From positions 1,054,001-1,118,000 of the forward strand of contig NC_134026.1 in assembly GCF_964204645.1 (NCBI RefSeq): a stretch of 64,000 bases of DNA, given 5' to 3'. The stretch comes from Tubulanus polymorphus (taxonomy: Eukaryota; Nemertea; Palaeonemertea; Tubulaniformes; Tubulanidae). Below, piece after piece: positions 49,168-61,649 of the stretch. The position numbers were made by a program, and so were the translations under genes. The notes under the pieces were generated by a model. The model worked only from the letters and a program-made list of their open reading frames with translations, searched no databases and was not told the origin of the DNA. Numbering within the stretch: position 1 is the stretch's first letter; each line of letters opens with the position of its first letter.

Positions 49168-52100
49168 TATGCGATAAGTCTGTTGTTGCTATGGATGTTG
49201 CTAGGTTACGGCGTATCAGATGCGCTGGACTGTCCGTTGGGTTGTCTGTGCTCAACGGTACGATCCAGTGTCAAGGACGAGTCATCAATTTCTAGCGGTA
49301 GTAAAGTGAACTGCATTGGGTCACCGGGGAATAAGATTCAGACAATCGAACAGCTACAACCAGAAACGAACATGCCTTTAGATACGTTGATTCTGTAAGT
49401 ATCACGTCACAACTTGTGAGACTTGTACAAGTCCATCAAATTTTGAGTACCCTTTATCATATCATATCATATCATATCATTTTATTTCCTGGATAATTTA
49501 CATCAATATATAATGAATACAATTATAATTATGATAATATAGACATTATGATCTCATTTATATACAATGAGGTAAAATAACAGCTGGGGTGGCATAGATA
49601 AAGCTAAGCTTGCGAGTGTAGGCACCCTTCCTTTGTCGTTTAATAAAGATAATTGGTGCATTTCAGTGTGAGAGTTCACCTAATATTACCTTTTCGGACA
49701 TCGAAGTGCCCTTTTGGGATGTGACAAGTCCTTCAAAATTGACCTTTGGATCCGCCCGTGAGAGTATCATCTCGATACTGTAATATTGATTTATCTAGAC
49801 CTATATTATATCAATGGCAAACATTCTGTATTCGGAACTGGGTTGAATTCTGTGGTTCAATCAGTTCGATGCACTTGATTTTCAACTTCGATGATTTGAA
49901 ACTAGATTTAAGTTACCCAGTAACAGGTAGCAGTAGATAGCCTATACGTCCTATTATTGCGTATTGATTAAAACTATTCTCGCCAGCTCTATATGTCCGC
50001 GTAGTAGAAATGAGTTTTTATAGTCATTAGTGACTGCGAGTAGTCAGTCAGATGTCAGTCAATTACTGACAGCTATCTGTACACAGTTGACGTCGTACTC
50101 TCATTTTGAATGCAATATTCTCTAATTTTTGATTGATATTAGAATCGACAGATATTAGATAGATTTCTACGACGACTGCGCCGATGCCTTCAGTGCCGGT
50201 AGCGTTTCCCGTTACGGTTTAGAAAAAAAAGAATAACTCGTAAAAAAATTGACTCGAGTCGTAAATCGGAATGATTTCGTTCGTTGTAACCCGAGACGAG
50301 TTTCTTTCTTCCTATGATTATCGTCGAGAAGGGTTCTTAAAACCGGTTAAACCTTTTTCGCCAATTGGAAAAAGTGGATTTTTGACGGCGAACGGAGAAT
50401 AACAGTTTAAGTGCACTCAATTTCCCTCACGAGTGGAAGATACATATCTATATATATATCGTTTATGTATTATTGGCGTTCGTTTCTCGTCGAAGTGCCA
50501 TCGAGGATTTTTTTTCTAGAAAGCGTCGACTCAAATTGTCAAATGGAGATTACCTGGAGAATACCTGTGTCAACCGGTTGAAGTAGTCAAATGGCAAATG
50601 GTATTCGCCGAGAGAGGTCAAGATGATGTTGAAATTTCAAATAGCCCGTATTTTTTTTATCCCTGTTTGGTTATAAATGCATACGTTGAAGGTGGTCTCG
50701 AGGATCGAGGGATTATTGATGGTTTCCACATTTACTGAGAAATTGGCGAAACCTTATATATAGTAATTGGAAATTTTGAAATGACATAATTTCCTGGTTC
50801 GAAATTATTTGAGAATTTGATATATTTTCCTCCAATCTAGAAAATATTCTGGAAATTCATTTAACACTTTAGGTAGCATAGTTCTGGGATGTTAATTGCT
50901 CGCCTAGGGCAACATTCTTCAGCAATTGTTCTCGAAAATTGCCTTAATCAGTCAGTGCTAAAATTTTGACATTCTTATATTAAGATGGTATCTGTTCACT
51001 TTTATGAAAGCCCGTTTTCTATTTGGGAAAATTGAAAAATCAGCCATGAAATACTTGCGGAAAAACAGTTTTGAATTAGTTAAGGTTAATGCAGGAATGG
51101 TGGTTATTCGTTTAACAAGTTTTTGGCGAATATGGTCGCGTTTTGGCAGCTATTTTCAATTTCAGGTGAATATTAATTGTAAAGTTTTTAGCTGATAAAT
51201 GAACAGTCGGACGAATGAATGTTTCCCGTGTTTAAACTGATTACCCGTACACACACACGCATTGAGAGTGAGAGAGAGAGAGATAATAAATCCTATAATC
51301 AATTTGTGCTCGAACACTTTCTATTTTTAACGATTATAAATAATGTGGAACCAGTGGCGATTGCTGCACGTATTAACTGCATGCACGCTACCGATTCCTG
51401 AACTGATTATATTCACATTTAAGCCCGTTTTACTTAGGCCCGGGTGAAACTGGCCGGAATCAGACTCGAGTTTAATTTTTGGCCCGTCTGATTAAAAGCA
51501 TTCACTCGATACTAAAACACGATCAAAACAATACAATGCAGTGATAAGTCACTTACAGAACCAATTAGCATTCACAGGGTGTAATTGCATTGAAGTTTGA
51601 TACAGGCCTCGTCAGGTTGGCCCTAGCCTTATCAAGAAGGGGCCAGATTTGGCCTGTGTCAACATCACGGCTTCTTTGAGATCCTTCGGTTTCTGATGAA
51701 TTATGAGTACAAACTTTCTAATAAAAAGTGACGCTCCTTGTGTTTGTAATTCCTGTAATAATCGTATTATATGTTTAGTTCAGAGAAAGTAGTTATCCAT
51801 GTGCGTTGTGCTGACCTGATTCCAGATGAATTAATTTATCATTTATTACTGATGATGAAATTGTATTCGTGATTTTCGTTAACACTTTCACCTAAATAAT
51901 CACTTGACCGATCAATACATGAATGATGCAAGTTACCGTTTTGATATTTGGCCCATGCCAGATAAGTTCAACTGTTTACAGGCCAAATGGATCCGTGCCT
52001 GTCGTTTGGCCTGACGAAAATATTGCTAAAACCTCTTATTTTAGCACTGGTCAGATTATTGCGTGCTAGCTGGTTGTGCGAGTGACTCAGTATCATTATC

Positions 52101-53308
52101 TATCCGCGATAACACGGGCTTTGGACCAGTTCACACGGGTGTCAAATGGGCCCGTGTCAGTTTGGCCCGACCAAAAACGTAGGACCAGACCCGCGCCAAA
52201 TTTTAGCATGGGTCTAATAATTGCGTGTGAATTGTTACTGGTTCACATTCTGACACTCTGCCCTGATGATCATTCATTCATTCATTTGATATTAGTTAGG
52301 TTCGTGGAGAGTTGGTGAGTGGTTACAAAAAAATAACCTCGAAAAATATAGGGTAGAAATAATCGATGGAAGCGGCTGCTGCTGCTGCTGCTGCTGCTGC
52401 AGTCGAACGATGAATAAAATAAATGCAGTCAATCGTAAACATGCGATAGAAAATACAGCAAAATACACTCATAATAGTGAGTGACCTCCTACTGCGTCGT
52501 CGGAGCGAGCTACGACACTGTTTTACTATTATCAACTAACTATTCACATTGAACACTTTTCAATATAAACCTCGCTGCTGCCCCGCGCGTTAAGCTTCTT
52601 TTTTTTTAAGGATCGATATAAAATGCGTTTAGTCGTTTACGCGAAGCTGTAGCAGATTAATGTATTTGGTCTAGATTTTAATCCGTAATGATTTAGTTCG
52701 TAGAAAATCAGTATTTATATCCGTGGTTGAAGTGAATGATTTGGATGCAGCTTGAAGTTTTTCGTCAAGTTAACTCTAGTTTGTAAATCGCGCCCATCAA
52801 AAGTCCTATTATCCCGATAAATATACCGGTCAGGGTCTCGGGTACTGTCTATGAAAGCCCGGTGTGGAATTTTTTTACCATCATCGACTAAATCTTTCAT
52901 AAGCCGTGATCACGTGGAACCATTTGGCCCGGACCAGACCCCACTTAGATTTGTCGCGTGCCTAAATAAATAAATGACTGGAATGTGAATTATTTACTGA
53001 AATTGCGACTATGTCCGATGTAGTGCAGCTGAAAGCCGATGCGTTTTTTGGAGACTTCATCATCATCTGCTACGCTTTAAGCCGATTACGTGTCGAGAAA
53101 TGCACGCAATTTGACCGCGGAAATAAACGATTGTATTTTATAAAGAGCTACAAGTGTATTCATTGATTAAAGGATTCGGCGTAGAATTCTCGACGTAACT
53201 CTTCCATTTCAACGCAACGAGACAAACTTCCAGACGAAGAGACAAAATATTATTGGAAACTCGATATGTTTGTTGTTTAGGATCAGATCCCTACAGATAA
53301 CCCAGTGT

Positions 53309-53347
<39 letters not shown>

Positions 53348-53463
53348 TGTCGAATCAAATATCAACTATTTACCGTTGTATTTTTTGCCAGGTCGTTGAG
53401 AGGCAACGCCATCAAAGTCATCAACAAAGATTCTTTCCGAGGATTATCAACTTTACAAAAAAT
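49156..53463 (+). CDS. Secreted or membrane leucine-rich-repeat protein, N-terminal part (2 exons seen; 3' end missing)
   Basis: Exon 1, 49156-49394, encodes MMTHYAISLLLLW, a clear signal peptide, then an LRR N-terminal cap with the CxxxCxC...C pattern (Cys 26, 30, 32, 53) and the start of the first repeat (LDTLIL). Exon 2, 53392-53463, is exactly 72 nt in phase 2 and encodes one LRR: LSLRGNAIKVINKDSF then RGLSTLQKM. Exactly 72-nt, phase-2 LRR exons are typical of animal families such as LGR hormone receptors, slits and peroxidasins; which one this is cannot be decided from one repeat. Intron 1 is 4.0 kb. I found no third exon before 64,000, so the gene probably continues beyond the window. 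The first ATG (49,156) is followed at once by a second; either may start. Confidence 0.7.
49455..49480. repeat. ATCAT pentanucleotide microsatellite
   Basis: Five tandem TATCA units in the first intron of the LRR gene. Confidence 0.9.
50750..51080 (+). repeat. Dispersed repeat family B, long copy in LRR intron 1
   Basis: Shares with 26,930-27,215 both the front block (TTTTGAAATGAYAATT) and the back block (GGTATCTGTTCA, TTTGGGAAAATT). This copy is the longest and suggests a unit of roughly 300 bp. Confidence 0.6.
51960..52250. repeat. Diverged TIR elements with TTTGGCCCGACCA-type core
   Basis: CCAGTTCACACG near 52,127 and CGTGTGAATTGTTACTGG near 52,224 form inverted ends of a roughly 120-bp element. 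A partner copy precedes it at about 51,960-52,080. Related words recur near 52,900, 56,510, 57,640 and 59,880. This looks like an old MITE family. Confidence 0.45.
52375..52400. repeat. (GCT)n trinucleotide microsatellite
   Basis: Eight to nine GCT units in LRR intron 1. It yields an artefactual poly-Ala frame on the minus strand. Confidence 0.9.
53313..53343. repeat. (TA)n tract near LRR exon 2
   Basis: About 30 bp of TA dinucleotides, 50 bp upstream of the acceptor of LRR exon 2. Confidence 0.9.
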
Positions 53464-54755
53464 GTAAGTAAAAATTTGTAAACGTATATTTCGGTGTGTG
53501 AGTGAGAAGTGGTCGTGAATGGTCTAGATACCGAGTAGCTGTCTGTTGACATTTCTGATTAAGACGAAGTCTGGCAAGTAAAAGTCAAGTAGTGCACTTG
53601 AATTGATTAGCTCTAAGAAGGGTGAAATGGGTTTTCCGGTTTTACTCAGTTCTGTCCATCAATTTTAGTGGTGCTCTTTAAGTTCGATATATTCTTATGT
53701 TATAAAGTGTTGTTGTATTTGACCCCGGTACTCGACTGATTACGAGTGCGGCCGAGTGCTCGTGTTTTCTGACAATAGCCCTTGAAAAACTAAACATTTT
53801 TAGCCCTACATCATCGATGGCAGCCTCCAGTGAGTCTTTTCCAGCAATTTCTTTCTAAAAGGGCACAATATTTTGTCGGACAAAAAAAATAAGGGCAATA
53901 TCCACCAAACAAAGGCACGATTTTCAGCCTTAGAATAGGGTCATAGGGGCGCTGCCCTGAGAATATTTAGTAACGGCCTCAGATGTTGGAGCCGCCGTCT
54001 TCTCTGTAATTCACGGATAGTTAACTCGATCTAGCAGTGTTGAAGCAGATAGAAGGGATCTGGCTATTCTACAGCGCAGACTCTCAGCTCAGCAAGCTAT
54101 AAATCCCTTACCTACGTGTCCGTTGCTAAATATATCTGGGAATTGTTTGTTTCTCACATACATTGATTACGTTGTTACCTGCTGTAAACTGAGACGGAGA
54201 TTATAAAATGCCGCCACCCTCCGGTGAGAATTACCTCGTGTTCAAACTGTCAGTCAATGATCATTACTTACTAAACACTGACCAAATATTTCGACTCGGT
54301 TAATCTCTCCCGAATATGGCTTTAAGCCTGTCAGAGTGGCGCGTGTCTAATCCCGTGTCAGTATCCAGTTTCACCAGTGCCAATTCATTTTCACTTGAGT
54401 CTAATCATTAATGTCAAATTTGGTCAAATCATCGAAGGATTAGAAGTAAAGATCTTCCCGGATCGGTTCATACAGATCAGGGAAATTTTGGGAATTCTGA
54501 CTCTTCTTGAAAATCAGGGAAAAGTTAGAATTCCGGTGTTTTGCTGCTCTTGATCAATGGCAGGGAGGGTATTTTGTATTCCCTGATCTTTGTGAGAACC
54601 CTGACCTGCCCGAGTTGACGAAAAAAGTTCAGCTAAATCTTGGGAATATGGTAGGTTTTCATACTTCGCCGATGTTTTCAGTAGTTTTCGATGACTTTGA
54701 GCTCACGCTGTTTTAAACTCTTGATTTTTGAAAGGGCCACTTGTGCGTCTCTCCA

Positions 54756-54788
<33 letters not shown>

Positions 54789-57700
54789 CTAGTAAACTTT
54801 AAAAGCGTCGGTGGAATGGTGGAATGTTTTTCTGGTTGTTGAAGAGGTCGATATATCTAATCAAGATGGTGAGTTATCTCTTGATTCTGATTCAGCAGAA
54901 GTGCTTCCTCCCATAGACCTCGGTTCATCTGCTTCCTCCCATAGACCTCCTCTCAGTTCATATATTACAAGTTAATACAGTTTTCATCATGACTGATGAT
55001 CATCACTGGAAATGTTCTGCGAGTTTCTAAAACGCGCGGCGGCTTCGCTCGGGAGAGATCCGGCCGAGTAGACTCGTGTATTTCAGCTGTTCGTGTTAGT
55101 ACCAGGTGGTATGATTTTATGGTCGGATTTTCACTATTTTATTGATAGTTTGTGTGTTTATTGATATTACGAGAGTGATTTTATTGATACTTGTCGTGTT
55201 TGTTTTGTTCGCTAACGATGCATAAATATCAATAACTATTATGTAAGATTTACCCAGTGAACCTTCGCACCTTGCAAACCCCCATATCTCTCATTGTTAT
55301 TAGTTTAATACCCGCATGATTTGATGTCATACTCTGAAATCCGGGTGAACTTGGTATAATTTGTTTTATTTTCCTGAAAAGCTTTGTCCCATTATTATTT
55401 AGAGGCCATGCATATGGCTTCAGGTATTCCAGGGTAGAGACCCCTCGGCAGCCAAACATAACATTTTTCATAAAAGATTTATGATATTCCTTGTGACTCG
55501 CGTTCAGTTCCTTATGTCGGGAAATCACATCTCACTAAATTCTAGTTTTTGAGAATTTTCTAGGGAGTTCCCAACTGAACCAGTACCTTTCACCGCAAGC
55601 ATGTACCCCCCTCCATTAACCTCCTCCTGGATCTGTCCCCGCACTTCAGCACCAAAAATGAGAATTGAGGAATTGAATTTGTATCATTCCCTTCTGGAGG
55701 TTGTTGCTCTAGTAGAATTCTACAGATATTCGCGAAAACTGCATAAAAACGACCGCACTTTGTGTGTGTTGATTATAAAGCCGGTATTGAGTTCACTGTA
55801 TATAAATCGAATGAAAAGAGTTTTGGATTTGAACGGATGTTTCTCTCTCTCTCTCTCCACATATCGATCATCTATTGTCCATAGCTGCGGTATACGAGCC
55901 ATTGTACGGCGCGGGCGGGTTGGCGACGGGCCGGGTTACCACGACAGTGCAGTTCTCTCTAATCATACAGATCATCGATACTCGGCTTCACATATTTTCA
56001 TTTCTACTGATAATAAAGCCTCGTATGAAAGGGTTACATATCTTGACGTGTCTCGTCTATTTTTCTCGATGTAATTCGATCGTGGAATTCGTCACTAATG
56101 TCGTGTTTTCGATTTTTAAAGTATATTTACACGATCCTCGCGAAATAACTGCGTATTCATACGGTGACAAAACAACCGTTATTCCGACCTTTATCTCCGT
56201 ATATCCTTCTACAATTTTAAAGTAACTTTATTCTCGCTATTCATCGCTATGCTCTTTGCGTTTTGTCGTATAATCTTGGATTGATACGTTATTTAAAACG
56301 TTATGCATTCGCATTAGCTGAAAGTCTGTTCCGAAATGATCCGTGACATTTTACGACGGACAAATTGAGACCGACCAAAAAATTCTCATTCCTCGCTTTA
56401 TTTGCCTGTTAATCGCAGTGTTGCGTCTTGAGAGGCTCAGAGATAGTTCTCTGATTTAAAAATGAGTGTGAATGCGCAGCATTGGTCTGATCCATTATAA
56501 GTTAGTCTGTGCCAGGTACAGGCCAAATTAGAACGGACTGACTAGGACTAACTAGTGATAGTGCGAACTCCAAGACTCTTATTCAGAGTCTTCAGCTTTA
56601 TTACACTGTGAGTCTGAGAAAAAGAACTCTTCTATTTAGCAGACTGATCATAAAATCAGTCAGATTTGTTTACTGTTAGACTGTGAAGCACCACCTGAAT
56701 TAAACGTAAACTCTCTCGGACTGTGTTATAACCTTCCGAAGATCCTTCACCTAGGCCTAATTTAGCCAAATATTTCTTCTATTTATTCTTCACTTGAACC
56801 AAAAATTCCTCATAGCAGAGAGGGAGCAGAATGTTTTTGACAGTTTGTCGCGACACATTGTGATAAATCTGCTGAATGTTGTTATAAACAGAAATCAACA
56901 GAATGAAAGAAACGATTGTCTCAATTTATTTCTGTGTGCTTGGTTCTGATAGAACGGAGGAAACCGGGACAATTTGGCAATTTTGAATCTCCTTATCAAC
57001 TGGTGAAATTGTTGATGTCCCTGTCGTGTATGATGGTATCTGTTCATGAAGATCCCATTTCTATTTGGGAAAACTGAAAAAGTGCTCTGCATGAAATAAT
57101 TGAGGATACTACTTGAGATTTGAATTTAAATAACTGTTAGAACAATGTATATAGTTCCGATGGTTTTAGTTTTAATTTTTACCTCCAGACTTTGATTAGT
57201 TCCTTTCTCATAACTTCTCTAAAGTCAAACATATGGTTATTCATTAAGATTCAGAATGCTCTGTTCAGAATTGAGATCGGTTGTTTTTATGGCTAATGTC
57301 CTATTTCTCATTTGTAAACGGGCTTTATTCGAATTTTACGACTACCGGGATAGAAAGCTATATTAGCTCGAATCAATGTTTATTCAGTCGGGTTTATGAC
57401 CTCCTGTACAAATTGTGAGAATAATGTGCAAAATAAATATTTATGCGTCAGGCATTTTGCACTGAATATTATAATGAGAAGTCGATTTTCATGTAACAAG
57501 CTTCAGTGATATGAAGATCAGTGAAATTGTATCAGATTCCTTGAATGGAATATAAATGACTCCCGTGTGAAGAAATAGTGAGTGTTGTATCTGACACTTC
57601 CGAGGGTATTGTAAAAACTGCGCTCACTCGGTTCACACTATCACTGGCTAGTCCATTCTTATTTGACCCGTTTGTGGAATGTACCAATTTAGAAAGGACC

Positions 57701-58210
57701 AAATCAATGCTTAGTCTCCCTTGAAACAGAACGGACTGTTCGTTGGTGTAAATGCCCGCTCCAAATTGGAACCAACTGAATTTAGAACGTTTTAAATGAT
57801 GAAGCGTGCGCATTGCTAGTGGTCGTTGAAGAATTATTATTATGAAGAAAAATAGTGCAAATATCTGTTAATATAAATGAATAAGTAATAATGAGTATTG
57901 TGTCAGAACCTGTCAGTCAATATCAATCAGTCACTGTGTTCGATCAATAATCTATTGAAATAATCCATTGATTTGAGTGGAAATAATCCTCAGGATATTC
58001 ATCGATTTCGCCGAACTGTCTGAATTATTATCGACGCCGCTACGTGTGAGATAGAATTAAATCAAATTTCTTACGTAACATCTAAGATTAGAAATACTCG
58101 TAAAGGTAACCGAAATGTGCTTTGATCAGTCGTGTGGCGAACATTCGAATATTCGTCATCGGACTGGAAATCAACTCTACTGTAGCTTGTACAAATCTTG
58201 TCAAATCGAG
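53464..58210. other. Intron-like or intergenic, no exon recognised
   Basis: I looked for further 72-nt LRR exons and found none with a matching acceptor, N-x-I core and donor. Contents are a (TA)n tract at 54,759-54,786, a family B repeat copy at 56,935-57,130, and GGGAATT-type diverged repeats at 54,470-54,660. Confidence 0.45.
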
Positions 58211-59382
58211 TGTATAAATCGTTCCCTTCGCCCGCGGAATGGAGAATGTATTTATATTGAATGTATATATCGTTCCTTCGCCCGCGGAATGGAGAATGTA
58301 TTTATATCGAGTGTATATATCATTCCCTTCGCCCGCGGAATGGAGAATGTATTTATATTGAATGTATATATCGTTCCTTCGCCCGCGGAATGGTGAATGT
58401 ATTTATATCGAGTGTATATATCGTTCCCTTCGCCCGCGGAATGGAGAATGTATTTATATTGAATGTATATATCGTTCCTTCGCCCGCGGAATGGAGAATG
58501 TATTTATATCGAGTGTATATATTGTTCCCTTCGCCCGCGGAATGGAGAATGTATTTATATTGAATGTATATATCGTTCCCTTCGCCCGCGGAATGGAGAA
58601 TGTATTTATATCGAGTGTATATATCGTTCCCTTCGCCCGCGGAATGGAGAATGTATTTATATCGAGTGTATATATCGTTCCCTTCGCCCGCGGAATGGAG
58701 AATGTATTTATATCGAGTGTATATATTGTTCCCTTCGCCCGCGGAATGGAGAATGTATTTATATCGAGTGTATATATCGTTCCCTTCGCCCGCGGAATGG
58801 AGAATGTATTTATATCGAGTGTATATATCGTTCCCTTCGCCCGCGGAATGGAGAATGTATTTATATTGAATGTATATATCGTTCCCTTCGCCCGCGGAAT
58901 GGAGAATGTATTTATATCGAGTGTATATATCATTCCCTTCGCCCGCGGAATGGAGAATGTATTAATATTGAATGTATATATCGTTCCCTTCGCCCGCGGA
59001 ATGGAGAATGTATTTATATCGAGTGTATATATCGTTCCCTTCGCCCGCGGAATGGAGAATGTATTTATATTGAATGTATATATCGTTCCCTTCGCCCGCG
59101 GAATGGAGAATGTATTTATATCGAGTGTATATATCGTTCCCTTCGCCCGCGGAATGGAGAATGTATTTATATCGAATGTATATATCGTTCCCTTCGCCCG
59201 CGGAATGGAGAATGTATTTATATCGAGTGTATATATCGTTCCCTTCGCCCGCGGAATGGAGAATGTATTTATATTGAGTGTATATATCGTTCCCTTCGCC
59301 CGCGGAATGGAGAATGTATTTATATCGAGTGTATATATCGTTCCCTTCGCCCGCGGAATGGAGAATGTATTTATATTGAATA
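58211..59382. repeat. Minisatellite, about 23 copies of a 50-51-bp unit
   Basis: Unit: CGTTCCCTTCGCCCGCGGAA followed by TGGAGAATGTATTTATATYGARTGTATATAT. Later units are all 51 bp; several of the first six have lost one C (CGTTCCTTCG, 50 bp). Two variants (TCGAGTG and TTGAATG) alternate irregularly. Because 51 is a multiple of three and the unit lacks stops in some frames, it creates open frames of up to 342 codons on both strands; I treat these as artefacts. Confidence 0.97.
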
Positions 59383-59390
59383 CCGTGTGA

Positions 59391-60080
59391 CGTATGATTC
59401 TGTATAGAACGCTAAAAACAAATGATTTTGTTTAACGTGAATCAATGTTTTATAGGGAGTTACCTGAACGTCTGTCTGTCTGCTCGTCTGCTCGTCGTAG
59501 CTCGATACTGTTTGTTACTAATCATTTATGGAGACGTTTTTCCAGTTGAAATCGATGTCGTATTTCGTTCGTAAAATGTAAGATAATTGGTGACCGATAT
59601 ATTCACTGGTATCGATCTCTTATTTTCAGTCAGTTTCTAATGCATCTCTCATCACAGGTCTCACACGTGTGAACACTGATTCAGGTTTCACCTTCATCAA
59701 ATTGACTAAAATTCACATTTTTGTCATCGTGGATCGATAATCTTCATTCCTGCTCGATTTCCTCAGCAGCAATGTTGTCTAAAAATGTTTCTTGAGACAA
59801 TTCCCCAAAAACAGCTAAGTCTGGATTGTGAAACTGATTATCTAGGCCTAATGAATTCAGAATCCTAATGAATTCAGAATGGACCAATTTAGACCGATTA
59901 AAAAGGCTGATCTGAATTTTAGGACCATTTTTCTGTGTGTGAAACTTTGCATTAATTGCCTGTAAATCTCAGTGTTGAGTCTAACTGGACCAGCGATAAC
60001 AGGTGTTTTGAAGACATGCATATTGATTGGGTCCATTTTAGTTTGGTCCGTTCCAGGTTCGGCAAATACAATGTAGAACC
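59391..60080. other. No gene recognised
   Basis: About 690 bp between two minisatellites. It has TTTAGACCG/GGACCA words of the diverged MITE family and no exon that I can support. Confidence 0.45.
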
Positions 60081-60082
60081 AG

Positions 60083-60500
60083 GGAGGTTTCGCTCAGGGA
60101 GGTTTCGCTCGGGGAGGTTTCGCTCGGGGAGGTTTCGCTCGGGGAGGTTTCGCTCGGGGAGGTTTCGCTCGGGGAGGTTTCGCTCGGGGAGGTTTCGCTC
60201 AGGGAGGTTTCGCTCAGGGAGGTTTCGCCAGGGAGGTTTCGCTCAGGGAGGTTTCCTCAGGGAGGTTTCGCTCAGGTAGGTTTCGCTCAGGTAGGTTTCG
60301 CTCAGGGAGGTTTCGCTCAGGGAGGTTTCGCTCAGGGAGGTTTCGCTCAGGGAGGTTTCGCTCAGGGTAGGTTTCGCTCGGGGAGGTTTCGCTCGGGGAG
60401 GTTTCGCTCGGGGAGGTTTCGCTCGGGGAGGTTTCGCTCGGGGAGGTTTCGCTCGGGGAGGTTTCGCTCGGGGAGGTTTCGCTCAGGGAGGTTTCGCTCA
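60083..60500. repeat. 15-bp minisatellite, about 28 copies
   Basis: Unit GGGGAGGTTTCGCTC, with GGGAGG/GGTAGG variants clustered in the middle. Reads as repeated RFRSG on the plus strand and LPERN on the minus strand; frame breaks inside show it is not coding. Confidence 0.97.
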
Positions 60501-61488
60501 GAGTGCAGCTCTGGTCTTGGTCTACATTTCTCTGTAGTTGTCATCATATACACGTCTAGAAATGACTCCCTGACTCCAAATTCAATGTTCAGAAGAAGTG
60601 AATAGAAACGACAGAGATTACTGTTACACTTGTTCTTCAGACGAAACTAATCGGTTCCGTTTTACCTCCGCATATTGTTATAAATAATAGAATATGAACA
60701 TTGGACGGGACGGATCTATTGTTGGACTGGCCGGATCTATTGTTGGATTGGACGGATCTATTGTTGCGATCGTACAGTTTATAACCCGGGTATGAGATGA
60801 TGAGAAGAGAATGAATGATATATGGAGTCATAGATTGCCTAACATCGGTTCATCGGAAATCGATACGAAGTCATTGACGACTATTTAGTTGAACTAATTG
60901 TTGCTATTCGTTATACGTTCTTGACCACTGGGGACTAATTAGATAAATTGTCTTCACGTCAATGACATACGCTCTGCTAGGAGGAGTGTTGGCGACCGAG
61001 GCTATTATAACGTGAATGTTACTGTCACATTCACGAGTTGTTGAATAGCTCTTTAATGAAATCGAACTCTTTAGACATTGCGTAATAACGTACTGTAGAT
61101 ATCCTAGATATCCACGACGTGAAGTAAATTCAATGGTTGAATCGTGTTACAGTAAATAGTATCAATATGGATTATTTTACTGAAAATGTCAATTTTTTCT
61201 ACCCCGTAATTTCCTTCGTCGATTCTAGTTTTTATGCCTCTTCTCGTGATGTCAATAATAGCAGACAAAAGAATTATGAATACTCTGACATTTCAAGCCG
61301 GAGAATGCTGGTACGCGAGGAGGATTGTTATTTATTTTTTCAGAGATTTAAACCAGCGATGGTTCATATATCGCCGGTATAATGTTCCTATTATCATGTT
61401 GTGTTAAAACCATCTGGTAAAATGTGTGCAGTTTTTCTGTGTTATGTTTTGAAGTCGTACACCTGGATAAGATGTAACGTGTATCCTA

Positions 61489-61641
61489 CCTCCTCTACCT
61501 CCTCTAGCCCCTCTACCTCCTCTACCTCCTCTACCTCCTCTAGCCCCTCTACCTCCTCTATCTCCTCTATCTCCTCTACCCCCTCTACCTCCTCTACCCC
61601 CTCTACCCCCCTCTACCCCCTCTACCTCCTCTACCTCCTCG
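61489..61641. repeat. Polypyrimidine tandem repeat (CCTCTA/CTC)n
   Basis: About 150 bp of CTCCTCTAC-type units, all pyrimidine on the plus strand apart from the single A of each unit. A strong strand asymmetry with a simple period of about 9 bp. Confidence 0.95.
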
Positions 61642-61649
61642 GTATCAGT

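Noticed and set aside
57980-58060. Possible third LRR exon after CCTCAG
   Set aside because: The sequence lacks the N-x-I pattern and has no GT donor at the right place.
58115-59407. Open frames up to 342 codons in the 51-bp minisatellite
   Set aside because: They follow from a repeat unit divisible by three and occur in several frames and both strands; no independent coding signal.
58211-60500. CRISPR-like arrays
   Set aside because: The repeats are head to tail without unique spacers, and the sequence is eukaryotic.
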